Positions 17,036-25,699 of a stretch of 64,000 bases of DNA are shown here, in pieces. Location: the NCBI GenBank assembly GCA_937896835.1, contig CALBOJ010000075.1, positions 1 to 64,000 of the forward strand, read 5' to 3'. The notes beneath the pieces were generated by a model that saw only the letters and a list, made by a program, of their open reading frames with translations, was not told where the DNA came from and searched no databases. Position numbers and translations under genes: made by a program. The DNA is from an uncultured Collinsella sp. Lineage in GTDB: Bacteria; Actinomycetota; Coriobacteriia; Coriobacteriales; Coriobacteriaceae. How positions within the stretch are numbered: position 1 is the first letter of the stretch; every line of letters starts with the position of its first letter.

Positions 17036-17685
17036 TGCTCACCCGCGAGCAATTCCTCCCGCATGAGATGCGCATCGTCGCTGCCCTGCGTATACAGGGC
17101 GCAAGCGACGAGCAGGTCATTGTATGCGTAAAGAGCGAGAACCTCTTTCAATATCCCACGGAGCGCATGGTCGCCAACCGCGCAACCGTGTGCCTTCGCC
17201 GCCTCGACGCCATGGTGCCCACGGACGCCGCATGCGCCGCGCGCGGCATCGACCCCAATACCGCCGTCGAGGCCGCGTCATCCCTAACCAGCCTTATGGC
17301 ATCTGGCACTCCCACGCAGGCGGACCAGGCCATCTTCTACAGCATGATCTGCCGCTACGACATCGTGCGCGAGCTCGTGCTCGTCGAGGTAGGGGAGCGC
17401 CTGCAAAACTTTGATTATGCCTTTACGGCGGTTGACCTCAACGCCTTTATGACGCGCTTTACCACGGAGTATCCGGACGCCGCCCGCTGGACCGAGTCCA
17501 CGGTCACGCGCATCAAAGGCTCGCTGCGCCAGACGCTCCGCCATGCCGGTCTTATCGGCGAGGGTCAGGGCCCGGAGTCCGAGCGCCTGTCACCACTCTT
17601 CCTCGATTCCGATGTCGAGCGAGCCTTGATTCAGCTGGGTGAGCAGTCGCTTATCGCGGCCCTTACCGGCAGGGCGGTGATGTAG
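17035..17685 (+). CDS. brxA: BREX protein BrxA (DUF1819), 5' end interrupted by poly-G tract
   Basis: 216 residues readable from the GTG at 17035, the last G of a G10 tract. BrxA is a small helical DNA-binding component of BREX type 1. Family features are visible: LTREQFLPHEMRIVAALRIQG, then SENLFQYPTERMVANRATVCLRRLD and the C-terminal FMTRFTTEYPDAARWTESTVTRIKGSLRQTLRHAGL. In homologues some 10-15 residues, usually ending in an AG/GG pair, precede this point. Here they would come from GTG 17001 or GTG 16994 if the tract had a different length, giving about 227-230 residues. In the present sequence the 17001 frame ends at TGA 17064, two bases before the in-frame ATG 17068, so reinitiation there could yield a shorter BrxA. 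Either the gene is phase-OFF or the tract is a sequencing error. First gene of the BREX operon; two bases separate its stop (17685) from brxB GTG (17687). Confidence 0.82.
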   Translation: MLTREQFLPHEMRIVAALRIQGASDEQVIVCVKSENLFQYPTERMVANRATVCLRRLDAMVPTDAACAARGIDPNTAVEAASSLTSLMASGTPTQADQAIFYSMICRYDIVRELVLVEVGERLQNFDYAFTAVDLNAFMTRFTTEYPDAARWTESTVTRIKGSLRQTLRHAGLIGEGQGPESERLSPLFLDSDVERALIQLGEQSLIAALTGRAVM

Positions 17686-17686
17686 C

Positions 17687-18379
17687 GTGGCTCCCGTCAA
17701 CAGCGCCATCGACCCTGCTATCACCCCGGCGACGGACATCACCACCAATATCGGCATCCATTCCCGCCAGAGCGTCGTGGCGGCGCATGCCCGCTCCGAG
17801 CGCGCCCGCCAAGAATTTGAGCGCCGCGCGCAGCTCCTGCGTGAGTGCCTGTGCAGCGAGGACTTTTTGGCCAACAAGGGCATAGGTAACGAGATCGGCT
17901 TCCATACCTTCTGCTACGACCCTGCGCTGGAGTTTGAGGCGCGCGCGTTGTTTGACACCCTTTCACGCGATGCCGAGGCCGGCAAGCTCCCGTGCACGCT
18001 CAAGGTCGTAAACCTCTACGACGCCGTGCTGGCGATCCTCGAAAAGCGCCGTGTCCTCAAGGCCATTCCGCGCCAAGAGGAGCGCCGCGGCACCCAGCGT
18101 GTGCTTGAGGACGTGGCCAAGTTTTGTTCGCCCGAGAAGATCGCCGCGTTCATCCTCGAGCAAACCGAACCTCATGCACCTGGCGACGTCATTCTTCTGA
18201 CCGGTGCCGGCGAGGTCTATCCCTTTTTTCGTATTCACACCCTTCTCGACTGCATGCAAGTCGATTTTTCCGACCTGCCGGTGATCGCCGCCTATCCAGG
18301 CAGCTTCAACGGCTCTTCTTTCCAGCTCTTTAACCGTCTGCCGGCCGATAACTACTACCGCGCCATCGATATCTCGTAA
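17687..18379 (+). CDS. brxB: BREX protein BrxB (DUF1788)
   Basis: 230 residues. The C-terminal half carries the DUF1788 signature: GDVILLTGAGEVYPFFRIHTL and LPVIAAYPGSFNGSSFQLFNRL, then NYYRAIDIS. BrxB is an essential component of BREX type 1 systems whose exact role is not settled. The start GTG is one base after the brxA stop codon, so translation is probably coupled; any frame change in brxA may therefore alter BrxB too. The N-terminal 45 residues are polar and poorly conserved. Confidence 0.88.
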   Translation: MAPVNSAIDPAITPATDITTNIGIHSRQSVVAAHARSERARQEFERRAQLLRECLCSEDFLANKGIGNEIGFHTFCYDPALEFEARALFDTLSRDAEAGKLPCTLKVVNLYDAVLAILEKRRVLKAIPRQEERRGTQRVLEDVAKFCSPEKIAAFILEQTEPHAPGDVILLTGAGEVYPFFRIHTLLDCMQVDFSDLPVIAAYPGSFNGSSFQLFNRLPADNYYRAIDIS

Positions 18380-18457
18380 GCACGGCTCCCCGCAGGCAAG
18401 TCCCTGTCGCCGGTAACAACCCTTTGCCATAACGTTCCCAAACCCAAAGGAGCACCC

Positions 18458-21400
18458 ATGGACAACACGATCATTCGCGACCTCTTTGCAAAAGACATCA
18501 ACCGCTCCATCAACGGCGTGGTCAAGGTCCAGGATTCAAAAGATGGGTCCATCCGCCAGGAGCTTGACGAGTACGTGGTGACGCGCGAGTTGCAGAGGCA
18601 CTTTGCCACGTTCTTCAAGGCCTACGGCGATGCCATCGATGCACGCACCGACAAGATCGGCGTGTGGATCAGTGGTTTCTTCGGTTCCGGTAAATCGCAC
18701 TTCCTCAAGATGCTGAGCTACCTGCTCGAGAATCGCCAGATCGGCGGCAAGAGCGCCATCCGCTACTTTGACGGCAAAATCGTCGACCCCATGGTCGCGG
18801 CTGCCATGGAGCGCGCCTGCTCGGTGCCCACGCAGGCCATCCTCTTTAACATCGATAGCAAGGCGGGCCAGTGGAAGCAGGGCGATACGGCTCCCACGGC
18901 GCTGCTTCGCGGCTTTGAGCGCATGTTCTACGAGGCGCGCAGCTTCTACGGCGAGGACCTCAAGCTTGCAAAGCTCGAGGACTACATCGATTCCCTGGGC
19001 AAGACCCAGGAGTTCCGCGAGGCCTTTGAGCGCGTCAACGGCGAGTCCTGGCTCCAGGCCCGCGACACCTACAGCTACTTTGAGGACGACGTCGTCGAGG
19101 TGCTGCAGAGCGTGCTCGGCATGAGCGAAAAGGCCGCATGGAACTGGCTCGAGGGTTCTGAGGACGAGGTTTTGGCCCCCGATGTCTTTGCCAAAAAGGT
19201 CAAGGATTACGTGGACGCTCAGGCAGCGGCCCACGGTGGCAACTTCCGTTTGCTCTTTATGGTCGATGAGGTGGGTCAGTTTATTACAAACGACCAGGAC
19301 CCAAGCCTTATGCTGAGCCTTCAGACCATCGTCGAGGAGCTGGGTGCCGCCTGCGGTGGCCGCGTGTGGGTGATGGTCACGAGCCAGGAGGCCATCGACA
19401 ACCTGAGCCTGCCCGTGGGCAACGACTTTTCAAAGATCCAAGGCCGCTTCAATACCCGCCTTTCGCTCTCCAGCTCCAGCGTGGACGAGGTCATCCAACG
19501 CCGTGTGCTCGAGAAGACCGCGCCGGCGGCCGATATGCTTGCACAGGTCTACGAGCAAGACGCCGCCGTTCTCAAAAACAACTTTACCTTTGAGGGGGGC
19601 TCGCGCTCCGACCTTGCCGGCTTCGCCAACTCCAAGGATTTTGTGGCCAGCTACCCGTTTGTGGGCTACCAGTTTAAGCTTCTGCCCGACGTGATGACCG
19701 AGGTACGCAAGCATGGTGTTAAGGCCAAGCATATGTCCACGGGCGAGCGCTCCATGCTGAGCGCGTTTCAGGAGAGCGCTCAGGCCATCCAGCATGACCA
19801 GACCGGTGCGCTCGTGCCGTTCTGGCGCTTCTTCGACACTATCTCCAAAGATCTTGAGCACGGCATCAGCCAGGTGGTTGACCGCGCGGTCCGTGCGGCC
19901 GAGAACGCGGAGGGCCTTGAACCCTACGACGTCCAGGTGCTCAAGCTCCTGTACTCGATCCGCTACATCGGCTACGTCAAGGCCACGGTCGAGAACATCT
20001 CCATCCTTATGATCGATAGCCTGGACGTGGACAAGCGCGCCCTTAAGGACCGCGTCAAGGAATCTCTCGCCCGCTTGGAGCGCGAGAGCTACGTGGCACG
20101 CCAGGGCGATACCTATAGCTTCCTCACCGACAAGGAGCAGGAGATAGCGCAGGAGATCGCACGCACCCCGATCGATAACGCGAAGGTGATTGAGTACATC
20201 AAGAAGCGCCTGTTCGAAAGCATCTACACTGCGCGCAAACTCAACCGCGGGACCAACGACTTCCCCTTTGACCGCTACGTGGATGGCTCGATTCATGGAT
20301 CCAACATGGGCGGCATGGAACTATCCGTGGTGACCATGGCCAGCAATCTGGGCCGTGCGGACGATGCCGAGCTGGCATTGAAATCCGTGGATAAGGCCAT
20401 CGTGGCCTTGAGCGACGAGGTGGATTATTGGGCCCCACTCGTCAACGCCGCTAAGATTCGCATGTACGCCCAGACGCGCAACCTGCAGGAGCTACCGCCG
20501 AGTACCCGCCAGATCGTCGAGGCCAAAATGCGCGAGAAGGACTTTAACGAGAAAGAGGCTGACGCCCTTTTGGCTGAGGCGGTGCTCCATGCACGATGCG
20601 CCGTCAACGGGCGCATGATTGAGATCCGTGCTGCCAAACCCGCCCAGGTCTTTGAGCAGGTGCTGGCGCAGCTGTGCGATGTGGTCTTTGAAAAGGCCGG
20701 CTATATCGGCGCGCCGGTCACGAGCGATTCCGATATCCGCTCCACTCTGGCGGGCAACGTTCAAGCGGGGCTCGCTGGCATGAACGCGGGTAACACGCGT
20801 GCGCTCAAGGAGGTTGAGGACTACCTCAAAGTGCAGCACCAGCGCCATCTGGATACCGCTATGGGCGATATCCAGCGCCAGTACCAGCAAAGGCCCTTTG
20901 GCTGGCGCGAGGTCGACATCGCAAATGTGGTGGCGCAGCTTGTGGTGGAGCAGCGCGCGCAGGTGCTGTTTGGCGGCCAGACGGTTCAAGCTAACGATAG
21001 CCGCATGGTGGCGCTCCTGCGCAAGGATGCCGATAAGGCCCAGGTGCGCTTGCGCGTGCGCATGAGCGACCGGTTGCTGCGCGCCACGGGCGAGCTCATG
21101 CGTGATCTGTTTGATCTCAAGACCGTGCCCTCCAACGAGGATAAGCTCGTGGCCGAGCTCAAAGAGCGCCTTGAGGGCTTGCGCGAGGCGTGCCTCGCCA
21201 TGGCACGCGACTACTACACGGGCATCAAGCCGGCCTACCCGTATCCCGGTGAGGACGAGTGCGAGAAGATGCGCTCGGAGGTGGCCGACGTCCTTAAGGA
21301 CCAGAACGAGGCCGAGGCGTTCTTGACCACGTTCACCAAGCATGAGGAGCGTTTGCTCGATGCCAAGGAAGACTTTGATAAGGTGGTTGAGTTCTTCGAG

Positions 21401-22120
21401 TCCAACCAGCGAACAGCGTTTGACCACGCCAAGGATTTCTTGAGCCGCACCGAGGGTATCGAGTATGCCTCCGATGACATTCCCAGCGCGGTTGAGAATG
21501 TGGCAAAGGTGCGTGAGGTTCTCAAAGATCCCAAGCCCTACGGCCGCATTAAAGACCTGCAGCCGCTTATGGATCCCGTCGAGGACGACATGAAAAAGCT
21601 GCTGGGCATCCGCCGCAATGAGTTTTTGTGCCGAATCGAGAGCGATCTGCAAGACCTGCAGGCACAGGCTGAGAGTCAAAAGGGCTTTGTCAATCAAGCC
21701 AAGGATGCCATAGCAGACGCCGGCGCCAAATACGAGTCGTTCAAAAACCGTGCCCACAGTGCTCAAAGCCTCAACGAGCTGAGTGTTGCCGCGACTAACT
21801 GGGCCAACTGGCTCAGCGCAGCAACCAACGGGATGTACGACGTTGTGGATGCGGCCCGCATGCGTATGGACAACGAGCGCCGCACCACCGAGGTCACGAG
21901 TACGGGTGAGGTGGTCAAGAAGATCTCCAACAAGGCCGTTGCGTCGTCAGCGCCCACGCCTGCACCCGTGCCCCAGCGCAAGATCAAGACTGTGCGCCGC
22001 GCCGATCTGGCCAAGCCGAGTCGTCTCTTGTCCGCAGGGGACGTGGAGCGCTACGTGGACGACCTGCGCTCCCGCCTTATGCAGGCGCTCGCTGCAAACG
22101 ACGAGATCCGTATCAACTAA
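18458..22120 (+). CDS. brxC: BREX ATPase BrxC
   Basis: 1220 residues, the usual length for BrxC (PglY-like). Walker A is GFFGSGKSHF (about residues 73-82) close to the N-terminus, followed by an AAA-like core with LLFMVDEVGQFI as Walker B (the DE pair) and VWVMVTSQEAI as the sensor region. The middle and C-terminal parts are long and helical, with probable coiled coil. Family knowledge: BrxC hydrolyses ATP and is required for both methylation and phage exclusion. ATG follows AAAGGAG. A 66-base gap separates it from pglX. Codon use is normal and the frame is intact. Confidence 0.93.
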   Translation: MDNTIIRDLFAKDINRSINGVVKVQDSKDGSIRQELDEYVVTRELQRHFATFFKAYGDAIDARTDKIGVWISGFFGSGKSHFLKMLSYLLENRQIGGKSAIRYFDGKIVDPMVAAAMERACSVPTQAILFNIDSKAGQWKQGDTAPTALLRGFERMFYEARSFYGEDLKLAKLEDYIDSLGKTQEFREAFERVNGESWLQARDTYSYFEDDVVEVLQSVLGMSEKAAWNWLEGSEDEVLAPDVFAKKVKDYVDAQAAAHGGNFRLLFMVDEVGQFITNDQDPSLMLSLQTIVEELGAACGGRVWVMVTSQEAIDNLSLPVGNDFSKIQGRFNTRLSLSSSSVDEVIQRRVLEKTAPAADMLAQVYEQDAAVLKNNFTFEGGSRSDLAGFANSKDFVASYPFVGYQFKLLPDVMTEVRKHGVKAKHMSTGERSMLSAFQESAQAIQHDQTGALVPFWRFFDTISKDLEHGISQVVDRAVRAAENAEGLEPYDVQVLKLLYSIRYIGYVKATVENISILMIDSLDVDKRALKDRVKESLARLERESYVARQGDTYSFLTDKEQEIAQEIARTPIDNAKVIEYIKKRLFESIYTARKLNRGTNDFPFDRYVDGSIHGSNMGGMELSVVTMASNLGRADDAELALKSVDKAIVALSDEVDYWAPLVNAAKIRMYAQTRNLQELPPSTRQIVEAKMREKDFNEKEADALLAEAVLHARCAVNGRMIEIRAAKPAQVFEQVLAQLCDVVFEKAGYIGAPVTSDSDIRSTLAGNVQAGLAGMNAGNTRALKEVEDYLKVQHQRHLDTAMGDIQRQYQQRPFGWREVDIANVVAQLVVEQRAQVLFGGQTVQANDSRMVALLRKDADKAQVRLRVRMSDRLLRATGELMRDLFDLKTVPSNEDKLVAELKERLEGLREACLAMARDYYTGIKPAYPYPGEDECEKMRSEVADVLKDQNEAEAFLTTFTKHEERLLDAKEDFDKVVEFFESNQRTAFDHAKDFLSRTEGIEYASDDIPSAVENVAKVREVLKDPKPYGRIKDLQPLMDPVEDDMKKLLGIRRNEFLCRIESDLQDLQAQAESQKGFVNQAKDAIADAGAKYESFKNRAHSAQSLNELSVAATNWANWLSAATNGMYDVVDAARMRMDNERRTTEVTSTGEVVKKISNKAVASSAPTPAPVPQRKIKTVRRADLAKPSRLLSAGDVERYVDDLRSRLMQALAANDEIRIN

Positions 22121-22186
22121 CCCGCGGAGCCACCGGTGCCAAAGCGCGCACCGGTGGCTTATGGCGTTTAGAAAGGCTCATCAACC

Positions 22187-24703
22187 ATGAACGATTCTGC
22201 TCTTAAGAGCTTCTGCACCTGGGCCCGTACGGAGCTCATCAAAGGCGTGGAGGCGCAGATGGTGCGCTACGGCATCACCGAACCTGCACCCGCGCCCGTT
22301 GGGTCCGAGACCGTTAGCGGCCTGCCCCTAAGTCCGGCTGAGATTGAGCAACGCGACGAACTGCTGCGCATGCAGGCAGAGGTGGGTCACGAGGTGCTGC
22401 GCGACCGTGCGGCCTACACCTGGTTCAACCGCATCGTGGCCATTCGCTTTATGGATGCACGCGGATGGCTTCCCAGCCGCATGCGCATACTAAGTCGTGC
22501 GGACGGCAGCCATGGTAGCGAGGCCGTGGAGAACGCACTGGACGTGGAGATAGCGACGGCCGATGCCGATCGCATAGCCGAGCTCAAGATGGCGGGCTTG
22601 GATGAACCGCTGTGGCGCTACCTGTTTGTTGCTCAGTGCGAGGAGCTTGCCGATTGCCTACCGGGCGTCTTTGAACGCGTGGGCGGAGCCATGGAGCTGC
22701 TGTTGCCCCAGGGCCTCATGATGTCCGACGGCGTGGTGGGCAAGCTCAATGCCGTCCTCACTGACGAGGACTGGCGCAAGGGCGTGACCGTTCTGGGCTG
22801 GATGTATCAGTACTACAACGCTGACGTTAAAGACGAGTTCTTCAAGTCCAAGCGCAAGGCAGCGGCGGCGGACATCGCGCCCGCCACGCAGCTCTTCACC
22901 CCCGAGTGGATCGTGCGTTACATGGTCGAGAACTCGCTCGGCCGTCTGTGGATGCTCAATAACCCGGGGAGTTCGCTGCGCGAGCGCATGGAATATTACA
23001 TCGAGCCCGATGCTGAGCACGAGGACTTCATACGCATCTCGAGCCCCGAGGAGATAACCCTCTGTGACCCCGCATGCGGCTCGGGCCATATCCTGGTCTA
23101 TGCGTTCGAATTGCTCTTCCATATGTACGAGGAGCGCGGCTATCGTGAGCGCGAAATTCCCGAGCTCATTCTTACTAAAAACCTCGCTGGCATGGAGATC
23201 GATCCCCGTGCAGCGCAGATCGCGGAACTGGCGCTTGCCATGTGCGCCCGCGAGCACGATCGTCGCTTTTTCAAGCGCGCCGTGCGCGCCGACGTTACCG
23301 CGCTCTCGAGCATCCCGCTGGGAGAGGACGAGCTCCCGGGCAACAAGAAGCTCGCCGAGGAGCTGAGCCATTTGGGCGAGATCGGTTCGCTGCTCAATCC
23401 TTCAGAGGACGAGATCGACGAGCTCAAGGCTGCCGTCGCGAGTTGTTCCGATGACCTTTTTGCCGCTACGGCCAAAACTAAGCTCGAAAGCGCTGCCGCC
23501 ATCTGCGAGAAGCTGTCCCGTCGTTTTACCTGCACCGTTGCGAATCCTCCGTATATGGGCAGCAGCAGCTTTAATCCATTCATGAGCAAGTGGGTCAAGA
23601 GAAATTATCCCGACGTGAAGAGTGACCTGTTCTCTTCGTTCATCGTGCGCATTATGGACTTTGCTGGCGAGCACGGCGAAGTCGGAATGATGACTCCATT
23701 TGTTTGGATGTTTATCGGTAGCTACGAGAAGCTTCGAAATAGGCTTATCGATGACAAGACCCTAACCACGCTCATTCAGCTCGAGTATTCTGGCTTTGCA
23801 GGGGCAACCGTGCCCATCTGCACGTTTACCTATCACAATTCGCATATCGATGGTTATAAAGGCGGATACGTTCGTCTTGCCGATTTTACTGGCCCCGCGG
23901 TTCAGGCTCCCAAGGCGCTGGAGGCCATCCAAAACCCCGACTGTGGCTGGTTCTACCGCCGCAACGCCGACACCTTCAAACAAATCCCCGGCACCCCCAT
24001 AGCCTACTGGGCCAGCGATGCTCTTGTTGAATCGTTCACAAAAGGAAAGAGGCTCGATGCCATTGCTACTCCGCGACAGGGCTTGGCAACGAGCGATAAT
24101 GGCCGCTTTTTGAGGAAATGGTGGGAAGTGGTGCCTTCCAACACATCGCGAGATTGCAGTGGCAGGCCCGAGGCAAAGCAAAGTGGTTCCCGTTGGTTTC
24201 CGATTATTCGGGGCGGCTCCTATCGAAAGTGGTGGGGTGACTACGATGAGGTGGTTAATTGGTTTGATGACGGTCGGGAGATGAAGGAAGCAATTCTGTC
24301 CAAGTATACCTATCTCTCTACACCTGATTTTGTGATCAAGAACCAGAACGACTATTTCAAGCCCGCAGTTTCCTGGTCTAAAATTTCTTCCAGCCTCGCC
24401 TCCTTTAGGTTTGCACCTCGAGGGATGCTTTTTGAGGTAGCTGGAGCATGTCTTTTTGCGGAGCCGAATGAGCTTCGATACATCCAGGCTTTCTGCAACT
24501 GTTCCATTGCCGAAATTGATTTGGCGTTTATGTCGCCGACTCTAAACTTTGAGGTAGGCCAAATCGGTCAGTTACCGATCATCCAAGATAAGGCCGCCGA
24601 ACCGACTGTTTGTTCACTCGTTGAAGACTCTCGCTCAATTTCAAAGGCTGACTATGACTCGTTTGAAACTTCTTGGGATTTCAAGCGTCATCCTTTAATT
24701 TAG
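22187..24703 (+). CDS. pglX: BREX methyltransferase PglX, N-terminal part (split gene)
   Basis: 838 residues, the catalytic and target-recognition portion of an adenine-N6 DNA methyltransferase. SAM motif I is DPACGSGH (from residue 294), the catalytic motif IV is NPPYMG (453-458). The region from about residue 455 onward is the target-recognition part and is visibly lower in GC than the first 1.3 kb, as expected for exchanged specificity domains. The protein ends SFETSWDFKRHPLI then TAG. In intact type 1 PglX that phrase continues into a C-terminal domain containing an ANEEELNRIF motif. Here that domain is a separate gene at 25700. Together 838 + 322 residues equal a normal PglX (about 1150-1250). 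Whether the halves assemble is unknown. Confidence 0.9.
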   Translation: MNDSALKSFCTWARTELIKGVEAQMVRYGITEPAPAPVGSETVSGLPLSPAEIEQRDELLRMQAEVGHEVLRDRAAYTWFNRIVAIRFMDARGWLPSRMRILSRADGSHGSEAVENALDVEIATADADRIAELKMAGLDEPLWRYLFVAQCEELADCLPGVFERVGGAMELLLPQGLMMSDGVVGKLNAVLTDEDWRKGVTVLGWMYQYYNADVKDEFFKSKRKAAAADIAPATQLFTPEWIVRYMVENSLGRLWMLNNPGSSLRERMEYYIEPDAEHEDFIRISSPEEITLCDPACGSGHILVYAFELLFHMYEERGYREREIPELILTKNLAGMEIDPRAAQIAELALAMCAREHDRRFFKRAVRADVTALSSIPLGEDELPGNKKLAEELSHLGEIGSLLNPSEDEIDELKAAVASCSDDLFAATAKTKLESAAAICEKLSRRFTCTVANPPYMGSSSFNPFMSKWVKRNYPDVKSDLFSSFIVRIMDFAGEHGEVGMMTPFVWMFIGSYEKLRNRLIDDKTLTTLIQLEYSGFAGATVPICTFTYHNSHIDGYKGGYVRLADFTGPAVQAPKALEAIQNPDCGWFYRRNADTFKQIPGTPIAYWASDALVESFTKGKRLDAIATPRQGLATSDNGRFLRKWWEVVPSNTSRDCSGRPEAKQSGSRWFPIIRGGSYRKWWGDYDEVVNWFDDGREMKEAILSKYTYLSTPDFVIKNQNDYFKPAVSWSKISSSLASFRFAPRGMLFEVAGACLFAEPNELRYIQAFCNCSIAEIDLAFMSPTLNFEVGQIGQLPIIQDKAAEPTVCSLVEDSRSISKADYDSFETSWDFKRHPLI

Positions 24704-24771
24704 CTGTCTTGTTAGGACTCACCTATCTTTAACAAAAGAACGTCATTGGATAGATTGGATTGAAATTAAAT

Positions 24772-24918
24772 ATGTCTGAAAAAAAGAAAGATGACAAGAA
24801 AAGAAAAGATGAAGGGGCGGGAGCAAAGAAGCCGGTCACGATTCCTGGACCCATAACAAGGTTAACGCAATTTACTTATGAAAAACCGGCGGGTTTACCT
24901 GATCGAAAAACCAAGTAG
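24772..24918 (+). CDS. Small basic protein inside the pglX split
   Basis: 48 residues, opening with MSEKKKDDKKRKDEG and ending in GLPDRKTK. The first 20 residues are almost all charged; the middle reads VTIPGPITRLTQFTYEKPAG. No family recognised. Its ribosome site is weak. It lies 68 bases after the pglX N-part and 14 bases before the membrane protein start, so it may be its partner. Low GC, unlike the BREX genes. Could be a spurious frame. Confidence 0.4.
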   Translation: MSEKKKDDKKRKDEGAGAKKPVTIPGPITRLTQFTYEKPAGLPDRKTK

Positions 24919-24932
24919 TAAAGGTGACTTTC

Positions 24933-25523
24933 ATGGGCAAAAAGAACAAGCGACATGACGTCGATAAAAGCGCTCTCTCCAAGGAGGGGCAGATTAGCGA
25001 TTACTTGAGAGACATTATTCTTTCCTCACTTGAATTTGAAAAAGAGAGGGGGGATAGCTTAAATCGCTACGTTGATAACCTCATGGTTACCATCACGATT
25101 CTGTCCGTTGCGTACCTGGCACCTCTCGACTATATTTCAAATATTCAAGGTCTTGAGGAAGTTTATGGGATTTCAACGAGGCAAATACTGTTTGTCTATT
25201 TGATTCTTCTTGGTCTTCTTGGCTGTGCTCTTGTTATAGCTGTCAGTGCAATATTTTTAAGGAGCAATATTGCACTCGCATCTCCTTCTGAACAATTTGA
25301 TAGGTATTCGACTACTTACAAAGAGGCTTGCGACGAGGGCGGGCAAATTAGGGAACGGGACTTGCTTAAGTCCTACTGCTCTTCCCTAAACATTACCTAT
25401 CGGGCTTACCTTTTGAAACATAACAACATGTGGAAGCGATTGAAAATATCAACTGGCCTGACTGTCCTGTCATTAATCATGGCATTCGTTTTTCTGTCCC
25501 ATCTTTTATTGACTTTATTGTAG
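24933..25523 (+). CDS. Multi-pass membrane protein embedded between pglX halves
   Basis: 196 residues, no family I can name with certainty. The ATG at 24933 is preferred over GTG 24924 because AAGGTGA lies five bases before it. Layout: a charged N-terminus (about 40 residues), a helix with LEFEKERGDSLNRYVDN leading into membrane segment 1 (LMVTITILSVAYLAPL), segment 2 (ILFVYLILLGLLGCALVIAV), a soluble middle of about 65 residues and a C-terminal segment 3 (GLTVLSLIMAFVFLSHLLL). This layout is like small membrane effectors of defence systems (for example the SLATT group), but the resemblance is general, not diagnostic. GC is far below the flanking BREX genes, indicating separate origin. Inference: an inserted accessory or defence cargo. 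Confidence 0.7.
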   Translation: MGKKNKRHDVDKSALSKEGQISDYLRDIILSSLEFEKERGDSLNRYVDNLMVTITILSVAYLAPLDYISNIQGLEEVYGISTRQILFVYLILLGLLGCALVIAVSAIFLRSNIALASPSEQFDRYSTTYKEACDEGGQIRERDLLKSYCSSLNITYRAYLLKHNNMWKRLKISTGLTVLSLIMAFVFLSHLLLTLL

Positions 25524-25699
25524 TTGTCGTCTCTCACTTATGGGATTTATTGATAGCCAGACTTGTCCTGAAGATATCGGTCGAGCATCGGAAGGCTTTC
25601 GCTGTTTTTCAGCTCACGAGTCTTGGTGTTTATTGATTGATGGAATGGGCTCGGGTTTTCCAACTTCTACTGTATTGATAAATTGAAAGGTCTGTAGTT

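Noticed and set aside
16860..17151. Two minus-strand frames across the brxA start
   Set aside because: They run through the poly-G region and mirror the BREX leader; no support.
25430..25636. A 68-codon frame overlapping the end of the membrane protein in pglX
   Set aside because: It overlaps a better-supported gene by 94 bases, has no ribosome site, and looks like a chance frame.
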